Assembly: GCA_946611525.1 (NCBI GenBank)
Contig: CAMODS010000004.1
Coordinates: forward strand, 1-21,760
Reading direction: 5' to 3'
Length of the DNA stretch: 21,760 bases
Source: an uncultured Lachnospiraceae bacterium
Lineage (GTDB): Bacteria > Bacillota > Clostridia > Lachnospirales > Lachnospiraceae
Positions 14,706 to 20,922 of this stretch are shown here, one piece after another. The notes under the pieces were generated by a model. It worked only from the letters and a program-made list of their open reading frames with translations, was not told where the DNA came from and did no database searches. The translations under genes were made by a program, and so were the position numbers. Numbering within the stretch: the first letter of the stretch is position 1; every line of letters begins with the position of its first letter.

Positions 14706-15917
14706 ATGATCTTTGTAACCGGTCCCATGTATTCGGGAAAGGAAAAATGCATATGTGAGATGCTTGGCATAACCCATGAGGAGTTTATGAGTCGTGGTGT
14801 CCGTGATGTGGAGCGATTGGTGGCGGATGATGCCACCGACGGGTCATGGAATGTGACGGGTATCTCTGACGGCCCTTCGTGGAACGAGACAGACGCAGAT
14901 GACGCCCTCACACGCCTGGCGGACGAGCTTTCAAAAAAAGACATCATCATCGCCTCTGAGATCGGAGCAGGAGTGATCCCCATGGATCACGGACAGGATG
15001 CACACAGACAGCGTGCCGGCCGGTTGTCACAGCTTTTGTCTGCTCGTGCCGACACCGTGATCCGTGTGATCTGCGGCCTGCCACAAATTCTAAAACAGGG
15101 CAATGAGATTTTGCATGAGGCAGAGGGCGATGAAATATCATCTGAGTCAAAAGACAATGAGATTTCATCTGAGTCAAAGGGAAGTCACAAAAACAGTATC
15201 ATGATAGCCGCCATGGAAAGTGGCATAGGAAAGACAATATTTACCTGTGGGCTGATACGGGTGTTGTCGGCTTATGGGTATGCGGTCTTTCCATACAAGA
15301 CGGGACCGGACTATATCGATCCCATGTACTTATCCCGGGCTGCCGGGACACCCTGCAGGAATCTGGATATCTTTTTGCAGGGAGAGGATGGAGTTTGCCG
15401 GTCATATATGAAGGCTTTTGACACGGATGCTGCATCGAAGGCAGGAGGCAGCAACGGAACCAAAGGATCTGCCACCGGCGAGGCAGAAAACTATGCCGTC
15501 ATCGAGTCCGCCATGGGTTACTATGACGGGGTGGGCGGCACGGATGAAGCCTCGGCCTACGGAGTTGCCGGACTCTTGGAGGTTCCTGTGGTACTTTTGG
15601 CCAGACCGGGCAAAAACAGTGTTACCTTAGCGGCACAGATCAAAGGCATCCTTGACTTCAGGAAGGACTCTCGCATACGCTGCGTGGTGCTGACCCACTG
15701 CAGTGCAAAAAGATATGAGAATCTAAAGCCCTTGATAGAGCGGGAATGTGGGATCAGGGTGGCAGGCTTTATGCCACCCATGGACGAAGCAAAGATTTCA
15801 TCCAGACACTTAGGACTTGTCACTGCAGATGAGACGGATGATTTAGAGCATCGTTTTGATGCAATAAAAAAGGCTGTGGAGGAAAACGTGGATGTGCACT
15901 ATATCTGTAGCTTATGA
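14706..15917 (+). CDS. Fusion: short CobU-like domain + ATP-binding half of CbiA
   Basis: ATG 14706 has GGAG (14695-14698) 7 bases upstream; a GTG at 14700 is too close to it. Residues 1-138 resemble CobU: MIFVTGPMYSGKEKC (P-loop), IIASEIGAGVIPMD (Glu85), RQRAGRLSQLLSARADTVIRVICGLPQILK. The domain is short and lacks the usual HxxRRP segment with the guanylylated His, so full kinase/guanylyltransferase activity is doubtful. A linker with the repeated unit EISSESK follows. From about 164 comes the CbiA N-terminal domain: IMIAAMESGIGKT (Lys176), FPYKTGPDYIDPMYL, CRNLDIFL, ESAMGYYDGVGG, MPPMDEAKISSRHLGLVTA. CbiA amidates the a and c side chains of cobyrinic acid using glutamine and ATP. The reading ends in VDVHYICSL, exactly at the interdomain linker, and the amidotransferase half is the next gene. 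Confidence 0.85.
   Translation: MIFVTGPMYSGKEKCICEMLGITHEEFMSRGVRDVERLVADDATDGSWNVTGISDGPSWNETDADDALTRLADELSKKDIIIASEIGAGVIPMDHGQDAHRQRAGRLSQLLSARADTVIRVICGLPQILKQGNEILHEAEGDEISSESKDNEISSESKGSHKNSIMIAAMESGIGKTIFTCGLIRVLSAYGYAVFPYKTGPDYIDPMYLSRAAGTPCRNLDIFLQGEDGVCRSYMKAFDTDAASKAGGSNGTKGSATGEAENYAVIESAMGYYDGVGGTDEASAYGVAGLLEVPVVLLARPGKNSVTLAAQIKGILDFRKDSRIRCVVLTHCSAKRYENLKPLIERECGIRVAGFMPPMDEAKISSRHLGLVTADETDDLEHRFDAIKKAVEENVDVHYICSL
15126..15179 (+). repeat. In-frame 27-base tandem repeat in the CobU-CbiA linker
   Basis: Two 27-base units (15126-15152 and 15153-15179) encode GDEISSESK and DNEISSESK. They lie in the hydrophilic linker between the CobU-like and CbiA-like domains. The unit length equals that of the unrelated repeat in btuD. 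Confidence 0.85.
15878..15883 (+). promoter_or_regulatory. Internal ribosome binding site for the separate CbiA amidotransferase half
   Basis: GGAGGA lies 8 bases before ATG 15892, inside the last codons of the fusion gene. Its near-perfect match supports independent, coupled translation of the amidotransferase half, which overlaps the upstream frame by 26 bases. Confidence 0.65.
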
Positions 15918-16485
15918 TGAAGCCTTTTTGTTTTATTACCGTGATAATCTGGATGCCATAAGGGAGGCAGGAGCAGACATAGTTTATTTTAGCCCGCTTT
16001 TGGATGAGGCTTTGCCTGTATGTGACGGACTCTACATAGGGGGTGGTTATCCCGAACTTCATGAGGAGGTTCTTTTAAAAAATGCCGGAATGTGCGAGAG
16101 TATCAGGACTGCTGTCACCGCAGGACTTCCCACTGTGGCGGAGTGTGGCGGGTTTATGTATCTGGTGATGACTGATGCTTTGCCGGGGGAGGTGTACCCT
16201 ACCGACAGTGCCAAACGCTTTGGTTATCTTACCATCCATGCAGAAAATGACAGCATGCTTTTTTTACAGGGCGAAGACATCCCTGCCCACGAGTATCATC
16301 ACTGGGACTGTACGGACTGCGGCAGTGATCTTTTGGCAAAAAAGGCGGATGGGAGGACCTGGCGGTTTGGATATGCCGGCGACACCATTTATGCAGGGTT
16401 TCCGCATCTTCATTTCGGAGGAAAGCTTCCTCTTGCAGAGAGATTTGTAAAGGCCTCTGACGCTTACAATAATAGAGAATTGTAA
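15892..16485 (+). CDS. cbiA: CbiA C-terminal half: cobyrinate a,c-diamide synthase glutamine amidotransferase domain
   Basis: This 197-residue gene begins with TISVAYDEAFLFYYRDNLDAIREAGADIVYFSPL, the start of the CbiA GATase_3 domain, and continues with GLYIGGGYPELH, the nucleophile Cys85 in VAECGGFMYL, RFGYLTIHAEND, HEYHHWDC and the catalytic-His region GFPHLHFGG (His174 likely). It supplies ammonia from glutamine to the ATP-activated corrinoid carboxylate bound by the other half. In known CbiA both domains are one chain; here the coding frame shifts by one base at the domain boundary and each part has its own start. The genes overlap 26 bases. Either a true split enzyme or a frameshift is possible. 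The 3' end is part of a 35-base tandem duplication that contains the stop codon. Confidence 0.87.
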   Translation: MCTISVAYDEAFLFYYRDNLDAIREAGADIVYFSPLLDEALPVCDGLYIGGGYPELHEEVLLKNAGMCESIRTAVTAGLPTVAECGGFMYLVMTDALPGEVYPTDSAKRFGYLTIHAENDSMLFLQGEDIPAHEYHHWDCTDCGSDLLAKKADGRTWRFGYAGDTIYAGFPHLHFGGKLPLAERFVKASDAYNNREL

Positions 16486-16509
16486 AGGCCTCTGCCGCAT
16501 ACAATAAGA
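16445..16509 (+). repeat. 35-base-period tandem duplication at the 3' end of cbiA
   Basis: TTGTAAAGGCCTCTGACGC at 16445 recurs at 16480 as TTGTAAAGGCCTCTGCCGC, with similarity continuing through ACAATAA. In copy 1 this encodes VKASDAYNN; copy 2 begins with the gene's TAA stop. The rest of the 118-base gap to the next gene holds a palindrome and promoter. Confidence 0.8.
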
Positions 16510-16529
16510 CACAGGGATAGTCTTTTTTG

Positions 16530-16543
16530 TGGTTTGCAAACCA
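16530..16543. promoter_or_regulatory. Perfect 14-base palindrome over the -35 box (candidate operator)
   Basis: TGGTTTGCAAACCA is a perfect palindrome and contains the -35 candidate TTGCAA of the following promoter. That position is typical for a repressor operator. It has no T-run and does not look like a terminator. The cognate regulator is not identifiable here. Confidence 0.55.
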
Positions 16544-16562
16544 TAGTGTTTCGGTTTATAAT
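16534..16562 (+). promoter_or_regulatory. Sigma-A promoter for the 777-residue hybrid kinase
   Basis: TTGCAA (16534-16539) and a perfect TATAAT (16557-16562) are 17 bases apart. The predicted start is near 16569, about 35 bases before the ATG, leaving room for the AAAGGAGAG ribosome binding site. Confidence 0.65.
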
Positions 16563-16603
16563 AATCTTCGGAATTAGGGAGAGAGAATAAAGGAGAGTAT
16601 CAT

Positions 16604-18937
16604 ATGTATGCGTATGTCTTGTCTATAAAGGGACAGATTTTTTGCATGCTAGTTCTTTTATATATTGCAGGGATTTATTTTTTTGTAAAAAGACGCAGGA
16701 CCTCGGGGCACAGGCTCTTTTCTGCATTGCTTTTGGTGTCTATCGTATATATGGCTTTTGATATGATCACGGTATATACCATAAATCATGTCCATGAGAT
16801 TTCCACAGGTCTCAACCACTTTTGTCATATCATATACATGTCATCCATGACAGCGGCGCTGTACGTGTTCTTTTTGTATCTGCGCTACCTGGCCTATGGG
16901 AATGTATCCTTCAAGTTTTACCATGCCATACCTCTTTTGGTTTCTGTTTTGGCATCCACCTTTTTGCCCTTCGAATACGAGGAGTCGGTCTATGGCAATT
17001 ATTCCTGGGGACCTTTTGCCATGGTGGCATTTGTCTCGGCATATTTTTATCTTTTGGTAGGCGTGGTCATTTTATTCAGGTGTAGAAAGAGACTTGATAA
17101 AAAGACATTTCACGCCATAGCCATTTCCATGATCGTAGTCTTTGGTACAGCGGTGCTTCAGGGTGAGTATCCCACACTTTTGATCTCGGGTATCGGTATC
17201 ACCCTTGTGGTTTTGGCACTCTTTTATACAGTGGAGAGTCCGGACGCCATCCTTATTGAGACGCTTGCAAAGGAGAGGGAGAGGGCAGACAGTGCCAACC
17301 GTGCCAAGTCCATATTTTTGGCACAGATGTCCCACGACATACGCACTCCCATAAATGCTATTTTGGGCATGAATGAGATGATACTTAGGGAGACGGCCGA
17401 CGAGGACATCAGGGATTATTCCAGGGACATCCAGACTGCAGGTAAGACCCTGCTTTCACTTATCAACACCATCCTTGATTTTTCAAAGATAGAGGATGGC
17501 AAAATGGAACTTGTGATAGTGAAGTATGACCTGGCCACCTTTGTTAAAAACATCGAGCTGTCCGTAAACGGCAGGGCCAGGACAAAGGGACTAAGCTTTG
17601 AGGTCAATGTGGATGAAAAACTTCCCACTGCACTCTACGGAGATGATGTGCGTCTTACAAAGATCATCACCAATCTTTTGACCAATGCCATCAAGTACAC
17701 TGAAAAGGGCAGTGTGCGTTTTGACATCAAAAAGCTTTCCGATAGAGATGATGAAGTATTAATCTCAGTAGCTGTAGCCGATACCGGTATCGGCATAAAG
17801 CCTGAGGACCTTGACAATATCTACAAGGAGTTTAACAGGCTTGACGAGGAGCGTAACCGCAATATTGACGGAGTAGGACTGGGTATGGCCATAGTGGCCA
17901 ATCTTTTAAAGATGATGGATAGCTCACTAAAGGTTGAAAGTACCTATGGTAAGGGCTCAGTCTTTTCCTTTTCGGTGGTGCAAAAGATCGCTGATGCCAC
18001 CCCTATTGGGGACTACAATGAGAAACTTAATGCCATGGGAGAGGACCGGATCGATCAGGAAGAATTTATGGCCCCTGATGCAAGGGTACTCATAGTGGAT
18101 GACAACACCATGAACTTAAAGGTAGCCAAAAAGCTTTTGCAGATCTTTGGCATAGAGCCTGATCTGGCGGAGTCAGGTGAGGAATGTATCGAAAAGGTAA
18201 AGAGCAATTATTATCATTTCATCGGCTTGGATCATATGATGCCCGGGCTTAGTGGTATAGAGACCCTTGAAAAGCTTCGGGAGGGAAAGATCCTTCCGGA
18301 GGATACCAGAGTGCTGGCCATGACCGCCAACGCTGTGGCAGGGGCAAAGGAGATGTATATCTCCGCCGGCTTTGATGATTATGTGTCAAAGCCAATAGAG
18401 CTTGATTCCATGAAGCAAAAGCTGCTTACATACCTTCCGGCTGATGTCATCAGAAAAAAGGGCAAAGACATAGACTTTGAAGTACTGGAGTTTGAGCCCG
18501 CCGGGGGCGATGATGAAGCACCGGAGTTTGAGCCCGCCAAAGATGCACCGGCGATCCCTGTCTCAGAGACGGATATCAAAAAGCTGCTTTCGGATGCGGG
18601 AGTGGATGTGGCAGCAGGACTTATGTACTGCGCAGATGATATGGATTTTTACACAGAGGTGCTCGGTGACTATGTAAAGTGGCAGCCACAAAAGACAGAC
18701 CAGCTTAATGAGTTTTATAAGTCCGGGGACATCAAAAACTATGGGATACTGATCCATGCGCTAAAGAATACATCCAGGACGGTGGGACTTAGTGAACTGG
18801 GAGATCTGGCCTTTGCTTTGGAACAGGCAGCAAAAAACAATGATACGGCTTTTATCGATGAAAATCACGAGGCCTTTGTAAGCCGTTTTTCCAAGGCCGC
18901 AAAGGATATTGAAGACAGTATATCGCACCGGGGATAA
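16604..18937 (+). CDS. Hybrid sensor histidine kinase with receiver and Hpt
   Basis: A 777-residue kinase with seven predicted membrane segments (about 5-215), resembling 7TM-type sensor modules. The HisKA motif AQMSHDIRTPIN carries His244. HATPase boxes are NLLTNAIKYT, ADTGIGI and GVGLGMAIV. The receiver has VLIVDDNTMN, phosphoacceptor Asp543 in GLDHMMP and a terminal SKPIE. A Pro/Glu linker with two EFEPA units (DNA repeat GGAGTTTGAGCCCGCC at 18487 and 18523) leads to an Hpt with His718 in IHALKNTSRTVG. AGGAG precedes the ATG. It has its own promoter with a palindromic operator candidate. It is the closest relative in this window of the DegV-containing kinase, sharing layout but lacking the DegV domain. 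Its position inside the cobalamin genes suggests, but does not prove, a link to corrinoid or redox state. No cognate output regulator is adjacent. Confidence 0.9.
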   Translation: MYAYVLSIKGQIFCMLVLLYIAGIYFFVKRRRTSGHRLFSALLLVSIVYMAFDMITVYTINHVHEISTGLNHFCHIIYMSSMTAALYVFFLYLRYLAYGNVSFKFYHAIPLLVSVLASTFLPFEYEESVYGNYSWGPFAMVAFVSAYFYLLVGVVILFRCRKRLDKKTFHAIAISMIVVFGTAVLQGEYPTLLISGIGITLVVLALFYTVESPDAILIETLAKERERADSANRAKSIFLAQMSHDIRTPINAILGMNEMILRETADEDIRDYSRDIQTAGKTLLSLINTILDFSKIEDGKMELVIVKYDLATFVKNIELSVNGRARTKGLSFEVNVDEKLPTALYGDDVRLTKIITNLLTNAIKYTEKGSVRFDIKKLSDRDDEVLISVAVADTGIGIKPEDLDNIYKEFNRLDEERNRNIDGVGLGMAIVANLLKMMDSSLKVESTYGKGSVFSFSVVQKIADATPIGDYNEKLNAMGEDRIDQEEFMAPDARVLIVDDNTMNLKVAKKLLQIFGIEPDLAESGEECIEKVKSNYYHFIGLDHMMPGLSGIETLEKLREGKILPEDTRVLAMTANAVAGAKEMYISAGFDDYVSKPIELDSMKQKLLTYLPADVIRKKGKDIDFEVLEFEPAGGDDEAPEFEPAKDAPAIPVSETDIKKLLSDAGVDVAAGLMYCADDMDFYTEVLGDYVKWQPQKTDQLNEFYKSGDIKNYGILIHALKNTSRTVGLSELGDLAFALEQAAKNNDTAFIDENHEAFVSRFSKAAKDIEDSISHRG

Positions 18938-18955
18938 GACTCTTTTTCTTAAAGA

Positions 18956-18984
18956 TTGACACTACACCTGAGGATAATTATAAT
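18956..18984 (+). promoter_or_regulatory. Perfect-consensus sigma-A promoter for the chemotaxis receptor
   Basis: TTGACA (18956-18961) and TATAAT (18979-18984) with exactly 17 bases between them match the vegetative consensus at all twelve positions. The predicted start is near 18991, giving a leader of about 55 bases before ATG 19046. The -10 box lies inside a hairpin-forming sequence that also resembles a terminator. Confidence 0.8.
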
Positions 18985-19005
18985 TATTTCTTAGGTGTGT
19001 TTTTT
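18964..19005 (+). terminator. Terminator-like hairpin overlapping the MCP promoter
   Basis: ACACCT (18964-18969) pairs with AGGTGT (18993-18998), and the AT-rich interior adds pairs (AGGA with TTCT, ATAAT with ATTAT). After one G come six T residues (19000-19005). It lies 26 bases after the kinase stop and fits a Rho-independent terminator for that gene. A transcript starting at the overlapping promoter would lack most of the left arm and so escape termination. Confidence 0.6.
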
Positions 19006-19045
19006 ATGCATATCTAAAAATAAAAAAAGACGGGGGTAGTACAAA

Positions 19046-20875
19046 ATGGCAAAAGAAAAGGTTAAAAAAGATTCATCAGATGTGGGGTTTTTCTCATCAC
19101 TTGCATTTAAGATCGTAGTTGCGATCCTCATAGGAGGAAGCCTGGCAGTCGGCCTCATTGGCTTTATTTCTATCTATGATTCCAAAGGAACTCTTGAAGA
19201 TATATATCAGAAATATACCATGAATGTATCTGAGACTGCATCATCGGCTGTGGATGCCAGCATGCAGGCTACGGCTGATGCCATGATATCCAGCGGACAG
19301 CTGCAGATAGGTATCACCTCCGAGGATATGGAAAACTATATGTTAAACCTCTTAAAGGAGGATGCAGATGCAAACAGAGCCACACTTTCATCCACATTTG
19401 AGGATGCTCTCGGAGGTGTTAATCTTTCGGGAGTAGAGGGGTCGTATGCATACTTTGTAAGCAAAGACGGTACCATGATGTGGCATCCGACGATAGAAAA
19501 GATCGGAGAGCCTGTGGAAAATGCAGCGGTAAAGGGCTTGGTGGAGCAGCTTTCTTCCGGCAAGACTCCCGAGGAGATAGGTGAGGGCTCCGTGATATAT
19601 GAGTACAAGGGAGCCAAAAAGTTTGCCGGATACTCATTTACCGCAGGCGGAAATCTTGTCATAGTCACAGGTGACTACGACAAGATCATGAAGCCGGTTT
19701 CAGATCTGACTGCAAAGATCATTATCACCATGATCATAGTTATTGCCATAGTGGTAGTATTTTTCTACCTGATCATTAAGCTTTTGCTTAAGCCGCTTAA
19801 GGATGTGGGAGAGATCATTGACAACACGGCAAGGTTTGATTTTACTCATACCAAAAATGGAGCAAAGCTTCGTGAACGCAAGGATGAGATCGGTATGATG
19901 GCCAAGGCTGTCAGCCAGATGCGTTCCAACCTCCGTCATATAGTAGGAGAGATTTCGGATACGGGATCACGTATCACTGACAACGTGGAGACACTTAAGC
20001 ATACCACTGATGATGTAAATACCATGTGCTCCGACAACTCCGCTACCACCGAGGAGCTGGCTGCTTCCATGCAGGAGGCCTCAGCAGTGGTTGACACCAT
20101 AAATGAAAACATCGGTGATGTACAGGATGAGGCAGGAAAGATCGACGGACTTGCTACAGACGGCGCACAGATGTCTGTGGATATCCAGCAAAAGGCTAAA
20201 AGCCTTAAAGATGAGACAGCCGCAGCTGCGAAAAAGACCAGAGATATGTATGAGCAGGTGAGGGTACAGGCTGACGAAGCTATCGAGAGTTCCAAGGTGG
20301 TTAACAAGATCAACGACCTTACAAACACTATTATGGAGATCTCATCACAGACCTCGCTTTTGGCCCTCAATGCTTCCATAGAGGCAGCCCGAGCAGGTGA
20401 GGCCGGAAAGGGCTTTGCGGTAGTTGCAAGTGAGATCGGGAATCTGGCAAATGACACTTCCGATGCGGTTGCCAATATCAATGAGATAGTGGGAGAGGTA
20501 AACGGAGCCGTAAACCAGATGGCCGGATGCCTGGAAAAGACCACCAGCTTTTTGGCTGAAAATGTTCTTTCGGATTACGAGAAGTTTGAGGATGTAAGCC
20601 TTCAGTACCAGCAGGATGCCGGAGCCTTTGGTGAGAGCATGGAGACTATAAAGAGCGGATGCGACACCCTTGGCAACGCAATAAATGTTATAGCAAACTC
20701 CATCGGAGATATTACCCACACAGTTGGAGATTCCGCAAACGGAGTTTCAAATATAGCGGAAAAGACCACAGGCATCGTATCCGGCACCACGGACGTTACG
20801 GAGCGTGTATCGGATACCAAGAGTGCAGTAGACACATTGGACGAGATCGTCAAACGCTTCAAGATGGAAGGATAA
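19046..20875 (+). CDS. Methyl-accepting chemotaxis protein with single-Cache-type sensor
   Basis: A 609-residue receptor. A short cytoplasmic N-terminus is followed by TM1 (about 20-43), an extracellular domain (about 44-225) with Cache-like features (YAYFVSKDGTMMWHPTIEKIGEPV, IYEYKGAKKFAGYSF, LVIVTGDYDKI), TM2 (about 228-250), a HAMP linker (LLKPLKDVGEIID, ERKDEIGMMAKAVSQM) and a long coiled-coil signalling domain. The conserved tip at about 430-470 reads EISSQTSLLALNASIEAARAGEAGKGFAVVASEIGNLA, the CheA/CheW contact site. The C-terminus EIVKRFKMEG has no CheR-tethering pentapeptide. It should direct motility toward or away from a small ligand, probably a carboxylate or amino acid; the ligand cannot be read. 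GGGGGT lies 9 bases before the ATG. Strong promoter upstream, strong terminator downstream: a single-gene unit within cobalamin genes. Confidence 0.93.
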   Translation: MAKEKVKKDSSDVGFFSSLAFKIVVAILIGGSLAVGLIGFISIYDSKGTLEDIYQKYTMNVSETASSAVDASMQATADAMISSGQLQIGITSEDMENYMLNLLKEDADANRATLSSTFEDALGGVNLSGVEGSYAYFVSKDGTMMWHPTIEKIGEPVENAAVKGLVEQLSSGKTPEEIGEGSVIYEYKGAKKFAGYSFTAGGNLVIVTGDYDKIMKPVSDLTAKIIITMIIVIAIVVVFFYLIIKLLLKPLKDVGEIIDNTARFDFTHTKNGAKLRERKDEIGMMAKAVSQMRSNLRHIVGEISDTGSRITDNVETLKHTTDDVNTMCSDNSATTEELAASMQEASAVVDTINENIGDVQDEAGKIDGLATDGAQMSVDIQQKAKSLKDETAAAAKKTRDMYEQVRVQADEAIESSKVVNKINDLTNTIMEISSQTSLLALNASIEAARAGEAGKGFAVVASEIGNLANDTSDAVANINEIVGEVNGAVNQMAGCLEKTTSFLAENVLSDYEKFEDVSLQYQQDAGAFGESMETIKSGCDTLGNAINVIANSIGDITHTVGDSANGVSNIAEKTTGIVSGTTDVTERVSDTKSAVDTLDEIVKRFKMEG

Positions 20876-20883
20876 AGATTTTA

Positions 20884-20908
20884 GGGGCGGCAAAAGCTGC
20901 CCCTTTTT
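20884..20908 (+). terminator. Strong Rho-independent terminator after the MCP gene
   Basis: GGGGCGGC-AAAA-GCTGCCCC forms an 8-base GC-rich stem with a four-A loop, one G-U pair, followed by TTTTT. It lies 8 bases after the MCP stop and ends 14 bases before cbiB. Confidence 0.92.
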
Positions 20909-20922
20909 GATAAAGGAACAAT

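Noticed and set aside
15866..15872. A AAA AAG slippery heptamer in frame near the end of the CobU-CbiA fusion, suggesting programmed -1 frameshifting into the amidotransferase domain.
   Set aside because: A -1 slip reads into a TAG after about a dozen codons. The amidotransferase frame is +1, and it has its own ATG and GGAGGA site.
18956..18998. Invertible (phase-variable) promoter flanked by ACACCT/AGGTGT.
   Set aside because: The -35 box lies outside the inverted repeat and the arms are very short; a terminator hairpin explains the symmetry better.
19936..20544. A 202-codon minus-strand open frame under the MCP gene.
   Set aside because: It is opposite the conserved chemoreceptor signalling tip and composed of Ser/Ala/Ile-rich shadow sequence.
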